Of a stretch of DNA of 64,000 nucleotides, positions 49,329 to 58,837 are shown one piece after another; position 1 is the stretch's first letter; every line of letters begins with the position of its first letter. The stretch covers positions 2,180,501 to 2,244,500 of the forward strand of contig NZ_CP023690.1 in the NCBI RefSeq assembly GCF_008704795.1, written 5' to 3'. Both the position numbers and the translations under genes were made by a program. The notes beneath the pieces were generated by a model. The model saw only the letters and a list, made by a program, of their open reading frames with translations. It did no database searches and was not told the DNA's origin. The DNA is from Streptomyces spectabilis (lineage in GTDB: Bacteria > Actinomycetota > Actinomycetes > Streptomycetales > Streptomycetaceae).

Positions 49329-50366
49329 TCACGCCCCACGCTCACCCGTCGCGCCGGGACCCGGCGCGAGCGGCGCACGCCCGTCCCGCTCGTCCCCGTA
49401 CGGCAGCTCGTCGTACGCGGCCAGCGCCTCCCGGGCGGCCTGCCGGGCGCTGTCCGCCAAGTCCTGCGGCGAGACGATCCGGCCGTCGCCGCCCAGGCGC
49501 AGCGCGAGGCGGCGCAGCGAGGCGGGCTCCGGGGTGCGCAGCGTGATCCGCAGCCCCCCGTCGGGCAGCTCCTCCGCGCTGTCGTGCGGGTAGTACTCCG
49601 CGACCCAGCGACCGCCCGGACCGACCTCCACGACCACCTCGGGGTCCTCGGCGGCGGGCTGCACCAGCGCCTCCGACAGGTCCCGCAGCTCGATCTCGGG
49701 CGGCGCGGACGGCTCGTCCAGGACCTTGATCTCGGCGACCCGGTCGAGGCGGAAGGTGCGCCGCGCCTCGGAGCGGCGGCACCACGCCTCCACATACGTG
49801 TGGCCCACGCTCACCAGGCGGATCGGGTCGATCTCGCGCTCGGTCAGCTCGTCGCGCGCGGGCGAGTAGTAGCGGATCCACAGCCTGCGCCGCTCCGAGA
49901 TCGCCCGGTCCACATCGGCGAAGACACCGCCCTCGGACTCGAAGGTCACCGACAGGCGCGAGCTGGCACCGGCCGCCTCACCGGCCGCCGCCTCCAGCTT
50001 CGCGGTGGCCCGCAGCAGCGCGAGCCGGTCGCCCTCGCGCAGCCCCGGCAGGGTCGCCACCGCGCGCGCCGCCACCAGCAGCGCCGTCGCCTCGTCGGCG
50101 GCGAGCCGCAGCGGCTCCGCGGCGTCCGCCCCGAGCGCGTCCGGATTGTGCCACCAGATGCGGTCGCCGTCCGTGTCGATGTCGAGCAGATCACCCCCGC
50201 GGAAGCTCGTCCCGCACAGCGGCAGCACGTCCAGGTCGGAGATCAGCTCGTCCTGACTGATGCCGAAGGCCCGCGCGACATCCGCGACGCGCGCCCCGGG
50301 GCGCTCGCGCAGATACGTCACCAGGGACAACATCCGCCGGGTCTGGTCGATGGCGTTCGCGGCCAT
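49329..50366 (-). CDS. pafC: WYL-domain transcriptional regulator PafC
   Basis: 345 aa. N-terminal winged HTH (~1-80: QTRRMLSLVTYLRERPGARV, VARAFGISQDELISDLDVL), then a WYL domain (RLWIRYYSPARDELTEREID, VSVGHTYVEAWCRRSEARRTF) and the WCX extension (~250-330). PafB and PafC together activate DNA-damage-responsive promoters in mycobacteria. The gene is 17 nt downstream of pafB on the same transcript. Confidence 0.93.
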   Translation of the reverse strand: MAANAIDQTRRMLSLVTYLRERPGARVADVARAFGISQDELISDLDVLPLCGTSFRGGDLLDIDTDGDRIWWHNPDALGADAAEPLRLAADEATALLVAARAVATLPGLREGDRLALLRATAKLEAAAGEAAGASSRLSVTFESEGGVFADVDRAISERRRLWIRYYSPARDELTEREIDPIRLVSVGHTYVEAWCRRSEARRTFRLDRVAEIKVLDEPSAPPEIELRDLSEALVQPAAEDPEVVVEVGPGGRWVAEYYPHDSAEELPDGGLRITLRTPEPASLRRLALRLGGDGRIVSPQDLADSARQAAREALAAYDELPYGDERDGRAPLAPGPGATGERGA

Positions 50367-50383
50367 TGCTCGCTCTCGTCCCC

Positions 50384-51409
50384 TCAGCCCTTGGCCACGG
50401 CACGCAGCCGGTCCATCACATCGGCCCGCAGCTCGGCGGGCTCGAGCACCACCACGTCGGGCCCGAACTCCACCAGCCAGGCATCGAGCCCGTGCCCGTA
50501 CGGAATCTCCAGCTCGTCCCAGCCGCCGTCCAGCTCCCGCACGCCGACGGCCCGCGCGCGCAGCGGATAGCCCGCTCCCTTGCGCAGCCGGATCAGCGCG
50601 GTGCGGTCCGCCTTCTCACCCGCCCAGCTCGCCACGGTCTCCCGCACCGTCACCACGTCGGGCACCTCGGCCCGGAACTTGCCCGCCCGCGAGCGGACCT
50701 TGCCCGTGATGCGGGACAGCCGGAAGACCCGCTCGTCCTCGCGGTCCCGGTCCCAGCCCGCCAGATACCAGTGGCCGCGCCAGCACTCCAGCGCCCACGG
50801 CTCGACATGCCGCTGCTCGGGCCGGGCCGCGGTCGCCTTGCGGTAGTCGAAGACGACGGGCCTGCGGTCACGGCAGGCCAGCATCAGGGGCTCGAACGCG
50901 GCCTCGTGCACGGGGATGCGCGGTTCGAGGGCGCCGTGCGCCTCGTAGGGGTCCACGCCCTCGGGCAGACCCGCCGCCCGCAGCTTGTGCAGCGCCCCGC
51001 TCGCGGCACCGGCCAGCCTCGCCTGCTGCCACACCTTCGCGGCGAGGCCGAGCGCCGCCGCCTCCTCGGCGTCGAGCGTGATCGGCGGCAGCCGGTTGCT
51101 GTCCCGGCGGGCCAGATAGCCCGTCTCGCCGTCCAGGTTCTCCACCGTCTCGATGACGAGGCCCAGCTCCCGCAGATCGTCCTTGTCGCGCTCGAACATG
51201 CGGTTGAAGGACTCCTCGGCCGCCGACGCCGCGGCACCCGGCCCACCGGCCGCCGCCCGGCCCGGCCCGAAGGGCATGCCTCTGCCCGGCCCGAAGGCCT
51301 CGACATACGCCTCGATCGACTCCCGAAGCTCACGCTTGCTGAGCGGACGCCTCGTCCCGAGCAGACACAGCGCCAGACTCATCAGCCGCTCGGCCTTGGC
51401 AATGGCCAT
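50384..51409 (-). CDS. pafB: WYL-domain transcriptional regulator PafB
   Basis: 341 aa. The HTH (~1-45: LMSLALCLLGTRRPLSKREL) is followed by an extra Gly/Pro/Ala-rich linker (~46-76) containing FGPGRGMPFGPGRAAAGGPG, before the conserved FERDKDDLRELGLVIETV. The WYL motif is in VEPWALECWRGHWYLAGWDRD. The ATG at 51409 is in the family register, and the longer upstream frame to 51475 is Gly-rich. The linker insert is longer than I recall in mycobacterial PafB. Confidence 0.93.
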   Translation of the reverse strand: MAIAKAERLMSLALCLLGTRRPLSKRELRESIEAYVEAFGPGRGMPFGPGRAAAGGPGAAASAAEESFNRMFERDKDDLRELGLVIETVENLDGETGYLARRDSNRLPPITLDAEEAAALGLAAKVWQQARLAGAASGALHKLRAAGLPEGVDPYEAHGALEPRIPVHEAAFEPLMLACRDRRPVVFDYRKATAARPEQRHVEPWALECWRGHWYLAGWDRDREDERVFRLSRITGKVRSRAGKFRAEVPDVVTVRETVASWAGEKADRTALIRLRKGAGYPLRARAVGVRELDGGWDELEIPYGHGLDAWLVEFGPDVVVLEPAELRADVMDRLRAVAKG

Positions 51410-51493
51410 CGACGCCCTTTCTCGGCCCTGCTCCCCGGTGGGCGACCGCCCGCCGCCACCAGGTGCCCCACTCACCAGTGCTTCCGAACGATG

Positions 51494-51521
51494 ACCGTAC
51501 CGCTACGGCGTGTCGTGGCAA
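51494..51521 (-). promoter_or_regulatory. Candidate promoter of pafBC
   Basis: TTGCCA (51521-51516), a 16-nt spacer and TACGGT (51499-51494) resemble a sigma-HrdB promoter. The -10 lies 85 nt before the pafB ATG. Confidence 0.5.
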
Positions 51522-51666
51522 AAGCCGAGGGCACAGCGTACGCCCCCGGCGGGGATCCGCCGAGGCCGCCGCCGGCAGACGGGAGGGCCCGCGCCGGCAC
51601 CGGCACAGGCCCTCCACGGACACATCCGGCCGGACGGCGAGAACCGCCGCGGCCGGGTCAGCCGTC

Positions 51667-52041
51667 TCAGACGGACACGAGGTCGCAGACGAAGATCAGC
51701 GTCTCGCCCGGGGCGATGCGGCCGCCACCGGCACCGCGGTCGCCGTACGCCAGGTGCGCCGGGATGGTCAGCTCGCGACGGCCGCCGACCTTCATGCCCT
51801 GCACGCCCTGGTCCCAGCCCGCGATGACCTGACCGGCACCGAGCTGGAACTCCAGCGGGTTGCCGCGGTTCCAGGACGCGTCGAACTCCTCACCGGTGGA
51901 GAAGGACACGCCCACATAGTGGACCTTGACGAAGTCGCCCGCCTTGGCCTCGGCGCCGTCGCCCTCCCAGAGGTCCTTGATCTGCAGCTCGGAGGGGGCC
52001 TCACCGACGGGGAAGTCGATCTCGGGCTTGTCGATGTTCAC
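51667..52041 (-). CDS. FKBP-type peptidyl-prolyl isomerase, cytoplasmic
   Basis: 124 aa single FKBP domain: VKVHYVGVSFSTGEEFDASW, PLEFQLGAGQVIAGWDQGVQ, GGRRELTIPAHLAYGDRGAG. No signal sequence is present. Catalyses cis-trans isomerisation of prolyl bonds. It is downstream of the two-domain lipoprotein gene by 58 nt, probably on one transcript. Confidence 0.95.
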   Translation of the reverse strand: MNIDKPEIDFPVGEAPSELQIKDLWEGDGAEAKAGDFVKVHYVGVSFSTGEEFDASWNRGNPLEFQLGAGQVIAGWDQGVQGMKVGGRRELTIPAHLAYGDRGAGGGRIAPGETLIFVCDLVSV

Positions 52042-52099
52042 GAAAAACTCCTGCTTATGTGCGTTATGGGCAACCGGGACAGTCTCGCATCCCGCGACC

Positions 52100-53092
52100 T
52101 CACATCTTGGCGAGGATGTCCACCGAGAAGACCAGCGTGGAGTCCTTCTTGATGGGGCTGCCCTGCGGCGGCTTGTCCGCGTACCCGTCCTTCGGCGGCA
52201 CGACGACCAGGACGCGGCTGCCGACCTTCTTGCCGGTCAGACCCTGGCGCCAGCCCGGGATGACCTGAGCGAGCTGGAACTGCGCGAGCTGACCGCTCTT
52301 GTACGAGGAGTCGAACTCCTTGCCGTCCGCCCACAGCACGCCCTTGTACTGGCACAGGAGCGTGTCGCTCTCCTTGACCACGTCGCCGTCGCCCTCGATG
52401 ACGTACGTCGCCACGACCTTCTTGGGGGCGTCCGTCTTCGGCACGTCGACCTTGGGGGCCTTGCCGTCGGTGTTCGTCCCCACCTTCGGCAGGTCCTTGT
52501 TGTCCTGCGCGACGCCGTCGCCCTTGGCGGAGCTCTTCGGGCCGTACGTGTTCACGATGTCGACGACGAACACCAGGGTGTCCGTGCCCTTGATACCCGC
52601 CTGCTTGTTGCCCTCCTTGCCGTACCCGAGGACCGGGGGGATGGCGAGCTCGACGCGGCTGTCGACCTTCTTGCCGACCAGGCCCTGGTCCCAGCCCGGG
52701 ATGACCTGACCGACGCCGATCGGGAAGATCGTGGGCGCCTTGCGGTCGTAGGAGTTGTCGAAGACCTTCGCGGTGTCCCAGATCTGGCCCAGATAGTGGG
52801 CCTGGAGATAGTCGCCCTTGGCGACCTCGACGCCCTTGCCTGCGATGATCGTCTTCACCGCGAGGTCGGAGGACGGCTTGCCGGAACCCTTGGCCACCGT
52901 CGGCTTCTCGCCGAACTTCGTGCCCTTCGTGATCTCGGGCACAGGGCCGTCGACGATCTTGCCCTTGGGAGGCGTGGAATTCGTCGGGGAGCTGCTGTCC
53001 TTGGACTTGGCCTTGTCGGACTTGTCGTCACCACATCCGGCCAGGGTCAGCAGGCCGGCCGGAACGGCCAGGAGGAGTGAGCGTCGGCGCAC
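52100..53092 (-). CDS. FKBP-type peptidyl-prolyl isomerase lipoprotein with two FKBP domains
   Basis: 330 aa, GTG at 53092. A lipoprotein signal ends in LTLAGC (Cys ~20). Two FKBP domains: first ~85-185 (YLQAHYLGQIWDTAKVFDNS, GVGQVIPGWDQGLVGKK), second ~240-330 (LLCQYKGVLWADGKEFDSSY, QLAQVIPGWRQGLTGKK). Linker between is Lys/Asp-rich (KAPKVDVPKTDAPKK). The product is extracytoplasmic and may fold exported proteins. Upstream GAGG supports the GTG start. Confidence 0.92.
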   Translation of the reverse strand: MRRRSLLLAVPAGLLTLAGCGDDKSDKAKSKDSSSPTNSTPPKGKIVDGPVPEITKGTKFGEKPTVAKGSGKPSSDLAVKTIIAGKGVEVAKGDYLQAHYLGQIWDTAKVFDNSYDRKAPTIFPIGVGQVIPGWDQGLVGKKVDSRVELAIPPVLGYGKEGNKQAGIKGTDTLVFVVDIVNTYGPKSSAKGDGVAQDNKDLPKVGTNTDGKAPKVDVPKTDAPKKVVATYVIEGDGDVVKESDTLLCQYKGVLWADGKEFDSSYKSGQLAQFQLAQVIPGWRQGLTGKKVGSRVLVVVPPKDGYADKPPQGSPIKKDSTLVFSVDILAKM

Positions 53093-53241
53093 GGTGGGGG
53101 CCTCGTATCGTTCGATCTTGTCAGTTGGCGTGCGCGCAACTCTACGCAGTGAGAAGGGCGCCGCACGAGGAACGTACGGCGCCCCGCGTTGCGTTCCCGC
53201 CACGCACTGACGTCTCACCGGCCCCGAGGACCGGCCGAACG

Positions 53242-53262
53242 GCGGCGGGCCGGGCCCGCCGC
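53242..53262 (-). terminator. Terminator of pafA
   Basis: GCGGCGGG/CCCGCCGC hairpin (CGGCGGG-ccggg-CCCGCCG with one extra pair) immediately follows the pafA stop at 53267. Short stem, no U-tract. Confidence 0.6.
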
Positions 53263-53266
53263 TCCC

Positions 53267-54628
53267 TCACATCCCGGCGATCAGCTTCTCCACCCGGTCG
53301 TCCACCGAACGGAACGGGTCCTTGCACAACACCGTGCGCTGCGCCTGGTCGTTCAGCTTCAGATGCACCCAGTCCACCGTGAAGTCCCGGCGCTGCTCCT
53401 GGGCCCGACGGATGAAGTCACCGCGCAGCCGCGCCCGGGTCGTCTGCGGCGGCACCGACTTGCCCTCGAAGATCTTCAAGTCGTTGCAGATCCGCGCGGC
53501 TTGCCCCTTCCGCTCAAGCAGGTAGTACAGGCCGCGACGGCGGTGGATGTCGTGGTACGCGAGGTCTATCTGCGCGACCCTCGGGTGCGACATCGTCATG
53601 TTGTTCTTCGCCCGGTACCGCTCGATGAGCTTGTACTTCATCACCCAGTCGATCTCCGTGGCGATGCGGTCCAGGTCCTCGGACTCGATCGAGTCGAGCG
53701 TGCGCCCCCACAGCTCCAGGACCCGCTCGACCGTGCCCGTGCGGATGCCGCGGCGCTCGACGAAGTCGACCGCCTTCTCGTAGTACTCCCGCTGGACCTC
53801 GAGGGCCGAGGCCTCCCGGCCGCTGGCGAGGCGCACCTTGCGGCGGCCCGTCGTGTCGTGGCTGACCTCACGGATCGCCCGGATCGGGTTCTCCAGCGTC
53901 AGATCCCGCATCACCGTGCCCGCCTCGATCATGCGGAGCACCAGATCGGTCGCGCCGACCTTCAGGAGCATCGTCGTCTCGGACATGTTCGAGTCGCCGA
54001 CGATCACGTGCAGACGGCGGTAGCGCTCGGCGTCCGCGTGCGGCTCGTCACGCGTGTTGATGATGGGCCGGGAGCGCGTCGTCGCCGACGACACACCCTC
54101 CCAGATGTGCTCCGCCCGCTGACTCACGCAGTAGACGGCGCCCCGCGGCGTCTGGAGCACCTTGCCCGCACCGCACAGCAGTTGCCGGGTGACGAGGAAC
54201 GGAATGAGGATGTCCGCGAGCCGCGAGAACTCACCATGGCGTGCCACGAGATAGTTCTCATGGCAACCATATGAGTTTCCCGCCGAGTCGGTGTTGTTCT
54301 TGAACAGATAGACGTCGCCCGCGATTCCCTCCTCGTGCAGGCGGCGCTCGGCGTCGACGAGCAGGCCTTCCAGAATGCGCTCGCCGGCCTTGTCGTGGGT
54401 GACCAGCTCGGTCACGTTGTCACACTCGGGTGTTGCGTATTCCGGGTGTGAGCCCACGTCCAGATACAGGCGGGCGCCGTTCCGCAGAAAGACGTTGCTG
54501 CTGCGGCCCCATGACACAACACGGCGGAAGAGGTAGCGCGCCACTTCGTCAGGCGACAGACGGCGCTGTCCCCTGAACGTGCACGTGACACCGTACTCGT
54601 TCTCCAGCCCGAAAATGCGGCGGTCCAT
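53267..54628 (-). CDS. pafA: Pup--protein ligase PafA
   Basis: 453 aa. Starts [19 protein letters not shown], with catalytic Asp in [18 protein letters not shown] and [20 protein letters not shown] and [20 protein letters not shown] motifs. It uses ATP to phosphorylate the Pup C-terminal Glu and ligates it to a substrate lysine. It lies only 9 nt downstream of the MFS gene on the same strand, so it is probably co-transcribed and lacks room for its own promoter. Confidence 0.97.
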   Translation of the reverse strand: MDRRIFGLENEYGVTCTFRGQRRLSPDEVARYLFRRVVSWGRSSNVFLRNGARLYLDVGSHPEYATPECDNVTELVTHDKAGERILEGLLVDAERRLHEEGIAGDVYLFKNNTDSAGNSYGCHENYLVARHGEFSRLADILIPFLVTRQLLCGAGKVLQTPRGAVYCVSQRAEHIWEGVSSATTRSRPIINTRDEPHADAERYRRLHVIVGDSNMSETTMLLKVGATDLVLRMIEAGTVMRDLTLENPIRAIREVSHDTTGRRKVRLASGREASALEVQREYYEKAVDFVERRGIRTGTVERVLELWGRTLDSIESEDLDRIATEIDWVMKYKLIERYRAKNNMTMSHPRVAQIDLAYHDIHRRRGLYYLLERKGQAARICNDLKIFEGKSVPPQTTRARLRGDFIRRAQEQRRDFTVDWVHLKLNDQAQRTVLCKDPFRSVDDRVEKLIAGM

Positions 54629-54637
54629 GCCAGAACA

Positions 54638-55912
54638 TTACGCCCGATGCCCCGCACTGAAACCGGGTTCGACAGTACCGTTTCGATCAGTTTCCGAAGA
54701 GCCCACACCTGTGTCGGCCGCGACGACCACACCCGCACCACTCACCGCGAGCACCCTCCTGGTGCACAACAACACCACCACCGCCGCCACCCCGGCGAGG
54801 CCCGGCACCGCGAACCCCCACTCCGCACCGCCCCGCTCGACCACCGGCCCACCGGCAGCCGTACCCACCGCCGTCCCCACCGTGAACGTCGTCACCAGCC
54901 ACGAGAACGCCTCCGTGACCGTGCCCCGCGGAGCGTGCCGGTCCACCACGATGAACGCACACGCGAGCGCCGGTGCCAGGAACACCCCCGCCAGCGACGT
55001 CAGCACCACCATCCCCACCGCGCCCGGCGTGAGCACCAGCGGCAGATAGAAGACCGCGAGCAACGCCACCAACACCACGAGACGCCGCTCCGGCACACCG
55101 CTCCACTGCCGCGCCCCGTAGACCACACCGCCGAGCAGCGCACCGAGGCCAAGGCCCGCCATCATCCAGCCGTACACCGCGTCGCCACCGTGCCCGTCCG
55201 CGTAGCTGACACCCGCCACCGTGATCGCCCCCAGCGCCGTCCCCACGCACAGGAACGCCCCGAGCAGCGCGAGCAGCCCCGGCGAGCGCAGGGCACCGAG
55301 CCAATGCGCCTCCCGGGGCGCCGAGCGCCAGGCGCGCGAAGGCCGCGACACCACCACCGAAAGCGCACCGAGCACCCCGATGGCGTTCACCACCAGGAGC
55401 GCCGCCTGCGCCGACCACAGCGACACGATGCCCGTCACCAGGAGCGGCCCGACCGTGAACATCACCTCCTGCGCCACCGCGTCCATCGCGTACGCCGTGT
55501 GGACCTGCTCCTCCTTGCCGAGCACATCCGACCACAGCGCCCGCAGACCGCCCTCCAGAGGCGGTGTGAACACACCGGCGATCACCATCGCCAGATACGC
55601 GGCGACCGGCACGTCCGGCCCGGTGACCGCGAAGAGCGCCATGCCGAGCGCCGACGCCACCGCCGCCGGAAGCATCACCCTCGGCTGTCCGTACAGATCC
55701 ACAAGACGCCCGAGGAGCGGCTGCCCCACCGCCGTCGCCACCCCGTACACCGCCGCGAGCGCACCCGCCAGGCTGTACGTCCCGCCCTCCGCGCGCACGA
55801 AGAGGACGATGGCGATCGCCGCCGTCGCATTGGGCAGGCGGCCCACAAGCGTGCCCGCGAGCAGCCGCGTCGCGTACCGCGCACGCAGGATCTCGCCGTA
55901 ACCGGAAGCCAT
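54638..55912 (-). CDS. MFS transporter upstream of pafA
   Basis: 424 aa, about 12 TM helices. GRLPNATAAIAIVLFV and ATAVGQPLLGRLVDLYGQPR (loop 2-3 motif A, G-x-L-x-D-x-x-G-x-x-R variant) identify an MFS efflux type. Substrate unknown. The start 55912 is 142 nt from the divergent LacI gene, with a large palindrome between them. It is the promoter-proximal gene of an operon that continues into pafA. Confidence 0.87.
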   Translation of the reverse strand: MASGYGEILRARYATRLLAGTLVGRLPNATAAIAIVLFVRAEGGTYSLAGALAAVYGVATAVGQPLLGRLVDLYGQPRVMLPAAVASALGMALFAVTGPDVPVAAYLAMVIAGVFTPPLEGGLRALWSDVLGKEEQVHTAYAMDAVAQEVMFTVGPLLVTGIVSLWSAQAALLVVNAIGVLGALSVVVSRPSRAWRSAPREAHWLGALRSPGLLALLGAFLCVGTALGAITVAGVSYADGHGGDAVYGWMMAGLGLGALLGGVVYGARQWSGVPERRLVVLVALLAVFYLPLVLTPGAVGMVVLTSLAGVFLAPALACAFIVVDRHAPRGTVTEAFSWLVTTFTVGTAVGTAAGGPVVERGGAEWGFAVPGLAGVAAVVVLLCTRRVLAVSGAGVVVAADTGVGSSETDRNGTVEPGFSAGHRA

Positions 55913-55958
55913 CAGTGAGCTCTCCTCGCCCGCCCGTGCGCCACAGCGCCCCAAGTGT

Positions 55959-55985
55959 TACGTATAACGTCGCGCGTCATACGTA
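55959..55985. promoter_or_regulatory. 27-bp palindrome in the MFS/LacI divergent promoter
   Basis: TACGTATAACG-tcgcg-CGTCATACGTA: 11-bp arms match at 10 of 11 positions. It sits 47 nt from the MFS ATG and 70 nt from the LacI GTG. A LacI-family repressor operator is the natural reading, controlling the MFS-pafA operon and possibly its own gene. Confidence 0.65.
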
Positions 55986-56054
55986 CCATGAGCGCTGATC
56001 CCCGTCCACCAAGCACCCCGCCCACAGCGGCGACCACCCCACCAGGAGACGTCC

Positions 56055-57116
56055 GTGGCCACGCCCCCGCACGACACCACGGCCCCCCGCCCCACCAGCC
56101 GCGACGTCGCCCGCGCCGCCGGCGTCTCCCAGGCCACCGTCTCCCTCGTCCTCGGCGACAAATGGCACGGCCGCGTCGCCGAGCGCACCGCCGAACGCGT
56201 CCGCACCACCGCCCGCGAACTCGGCTACCGCCCCAACCTCGCCGCCCGCAACCTCCGCCTCGGCCGCACCCGCACCGCCCTCCTCGTCGTCCCCGCCCTC
56301 ACCAACGAGTTCTTCGCCCGCTTGCACACCGGCGCCGCCCGCGTCGCCGCCCGCCACGGCTTCAGCGTCGTCCTCTACCCCTCCCCCGACAGCGTCGGCC
56401 CCAGCGGAGCCCCCACCCAGGCCTCCCGCGTCAGCGACCCCTTCGACTCCGCCCGCGCCGCCCTCGACGGCGTCCTCGCCTCCTCCATGGCCTCCGACGC
56501 CCTCGCCACCCTCCGCGGCGACGCCCTCCCCCTCGTCATGCTCGACAGCGACCCCGCCGACAGCCTCGGCGCCGCCACCGTCAACCTCGACATCGCCGAC
56601 GGCACCCGCCAGGCAGCCGAACACCTCCTCGACCTCGGCCACCGCGACCTGCTCCACCTCACCGCCGACATCGACTCCTGGACCTTCGACGTACGCCGCC
56701 GCACCCTCGCCACCACCCTCCACGGCACCGGCGCACGACACCGCACCGTCAAGGCCGACCTCACCGTCGACGACGCCCGCACCGCCACCGAAGCCGCGCT
56801 CACCGCACCCGGCCCCCGCCCCACCGCCCTCATCTGCGACGACGACGTCCTCGCCGCGGGCGCCTGCAAGGCCGCACGCCGCCTCGGCCTGCACGTCCCC
56901 GACGACCTCAGCATCACCGGCTTCGACGACCTCACCCTCGCCACCGCCGTCGAACCCGAACTCACCACCGTCCGCCTGCCCGCCGAGGACTTCGGCGAAC
57001 AAGCCATGACCACCCTCCTCGACGTCCTCGCCGGACGCACCCCCCAGCCCGCACCCCTGCCCGTCCAGCTCATCGTCCGCGGCTCCACAGCACAGAGCCC
57101 CGCACCCCGGCGCTGA
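56055..57116 (+). CDS. LacI-family transcriptional regulator
   Basis: 353 aa, GTG start. The HTH is TSRDVARAAGVSQATVSLVL followed by hinge YRPNLAARNLRLGR. Periplasmic-binding-like effector domain: TALLVVPALTNEFFARLHTG, LPLVMLDSDPADSL, PTALICDDDVLAAGACKAAR, SITGFDDLTLA. The effector is unknown (a sugar in most LacI proteins). Divergent to the MFS-pafA operon. Confidence 0.92.
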   Translation: MATPPHDTTAPRPTSRDVARAAGVSQATVSLVLGDKWHGRVAERTAERVRTTARELGYRPNLAARNLRLGRTRTALLVVPALTNEFFARLHTGAARVAARHGFSVVLYPSPDSVGPSGAPTQASRVSDPFDSARAALDGVLASSMASDALATLRGDALPLVMLDSDPADSLGAATVNLDIADGTRQAAEHLLDLGHRDLLHLTADIDSWTFDVRRRTLATTLHGTGARHRTVKADLTVDDARTATEAALTAPGPRPTALICDDDVLAAGACKAARRLGLHVPDDLSITGFDDLTLATAVEPELTTVRLPAEDFGEQAMTTLLDVLAGRTPQPAPLPVQLIVRGSTAQSPAPRR

Positions 57117-57138
57117 CGCACCGGAGCACGGGGCTCTG
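57093..57138. terminator. Terminator between convergent LacI and prcA
   Basis: CAGAGCCCCG (57093-57102) and CGGGGCTCTG (57129-57138) form a 10-bp perfect stem spanning the LacI stop, with a long 26-nt loop. It can stop transcription from either side. Confidence 0.55.
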
Positions 57139-57163
57139 CACGGACCCTCGGCCCGCTCCCGGA

Positions 57164-57943
57164 CTACTCCTGGGACGAACCGCCCTCGGAACCCTCACCC
57201 GACTCGGCATCGGCCTCCGCGTCCGAAGACGACCCCGCCGCACCCTCCGCACCGAGCAACCGCTCCAGCTGACGGCCCACGATCCGCTTGAACTTGCGCT
57301 GCTGCGGCCGCGTCCGGTCCAGAACCGCCACTTCGAGACGCTCCGCCGGAATCTCCCGCTCACTGCCGTTCGTATCCCGTGACAGCGACTGCACCGCCAG
57401 CTTCAGCGCCTCCGCGAGCGTCATCCCGTCCCGATGCCGCTGGTCCAGGAAGGTGCTGATCTGCTCCGCATTGCCCCCCACCGCGACCGAGCCGTGCTCG
57501 TCCACGATCGAGCCGTCGTGCGGCAGCCGGTAGATCTGGTCCCCGTCCGGAGTCGTACCGACCTCCGCGACGACCAGCTCCACCTCATACGGCTTCTCCG
57601 CGTTGGAGGAGAAAATCGTGCCCAACGTCTGCGCGTACACGTTCGCCAGACCACGGGCCGTCACATCGTCACGGTCGTACGTATACCCCCGCAGATCCGC
57701 GTAGCGGACACCGCCAATACGAAGGTTCTCGTACTCGTTGTACTTACCAGCCGCCGCGAAACCGATCCGGTCATAGATCTCGCTGAACTTGTGCAGCGCA
57801 CGGGACGGGTTCTCACCGACGAACACAATGCCGTCGGCGTACTGCAGCACAACCAGACTGCGACCGCGAGCGATGCCCTTGCGGGCATACTCCGCCCGGT
57901 CGGCCATGGCCTGCTGGGGTGAGACATAGAACGGCGTCGACAC
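57164..57943 (-). CDS. prcA: 20S proteasome alpha subunit
   Basis: 259 aa. [20 protein letters not shown] is the gate region and [20 protein letters not shown] the start of the alpha fold. Lacks the N-terminal Thr of beta subunits. C-terminal Ser/Glu/Asp-rich tail. Seven alpha subunits form the outer rings that gate and dock ARC. It lies 48 nt downstream of prcB on the same operon. Confidence 0.97.
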   Translation of the reverse strand: MSTPFYVSPQQAMADRAEYARKGIARGRSLVVLQYADGIVFVGENPSRALHKFSEIYDRIGFAAAGKYNEYENLRIGGVRYADLRGYTYDRDDVTARGLANVYAQTLGTIFSSNAEKPYEVELVVAEVGTTPDGDQIYRLPHDGSIVDEHGSVAVGGNAEQISTFLDQRHRDGMTLAEALKLAVQSLSRDTNGSEREIPAERLEVAVLDRTRPQQRKFKRIVGRQLERLLGAEGAAGSSSDAEADAESGEGSEGGSSQE

Positions 57944-57991
57944 CGGCTATCCGTCCCTTTCTGTCAAAACTTCACAACAACAACGGAGTAC

Positions 57992-58837
57992 TCAGAGCAG
58001 CGCGGCGCGAGGACCGTCCGGCTGCTCAAGACGCCGCTCCAGGATCGAGCGCGCGATCGCGGAGGACTCCTCCTCCGTCAGCCTCCGGAAGCCGTCCTCG
58101 GAGATCACCGTCACGATGGGATAGATCCGACGCGCCACATCCGGACCGCCGGTCGCGGAATCGTCGTCCGCCGCGTCGTACAGCGCCTGCACGACCAGCG
58201 TCGTCGCCTGCTCCTCCGTCAGGTCCTCGCGGTACAGCTTCTTCATGGAGCCGCGCGCGAACACCGAACCCGAACCCGTCGCCGCGAAGCCGTGCTCCTC
58301 GCTGCGGCCACCCGTCACGTCGTACGAGAAGATCCGGCCCCGCTCGCGGTCCACGTCATACCCCGCGAACAACGGGACCACGGCCAGGCCCTGCATCGCC
58401 ATGCCCAGATTGCTCCGGATCATGGTCGACAGGCGGTTCGCCTTGCCCTCGAGGGAGAGCTGGGCGCCCTCGACCTTCTCGAAGTGCTCGAGCTCCAGCT
58501 GGAACAGCTTGACCATCTCCACGGCAAGACCGGCCGTACCGGCGATGCCCACCGCCGAGTACTCGTCGGCCGGAAACACCTTCTCGATGTCCCGCTGGGC
58601 GATGACGTTCCCCATCGTCGCGCGCCGGTCACCGGCCAGCACCACGCCGCCCGGGAACGTCGTCGCGACGATGGTCGTGCCGTGCGGCGCCTCGATCACG
58701 CCCTGCGTCGGCGGCAACGTCCGCTTGCCCGGGAGCAGTTCCGGCTGGTGCACGGAGAGGAAGTCCACGAAGGACGAGGACCCAGGCGTCAGGAAGGCAG
58801 CCGGTAGACGCCCGGTGCTACGAGTGTTGGCTTCCAC
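57992..58837 (-). CDS. prcB: 20S proteasome beta subunit
   Basis: 281 aa, GTG start at 58837. A propeptide of ~53 residues is cleaved before Thr in [21 protein letters not shown]. The catalytic features TTIVA, D17-type and K33-type ([11 protein letters not shown]) are present. The first 49 nt overlap the 3' end of the endonuclease VII-like gene, so translation is coupled. Confidence 0.96.
   Translation of the reverse strand: MEANTRSTGRLPAAFLTPGSSSFVDFLSVHQPELLPGKRTLPPTQGVIEAPHGTTIVATTFPGGVVLAGDRRATMGNVIAQRDIEKVFPADEYSAVGIAGTAGLAVEMVKLFQLELEHFEKVEGAQLSLEGKANRLSTMIRSNLGMAMQGLAVVPLFAGYDVDRERGRIFSYDVTGGRSEEHGFAATGSGSVFARGSMKKLYREDLTEEQATTLVVQALYDAADDDSATGGPDVARRIYPIVTVISEDGFRRLTEEESSAIARSILERRLEQPDGPRAALL

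Noticed and set aside
48778..49332. 184-aa minus-strand and matching plus-strand frames in the repeat tract
   Set aside because: Repetitive Arg/Gly/Asp or Arg/His composition follows the repeat. No supporting Shine-Dalgarno or homology.
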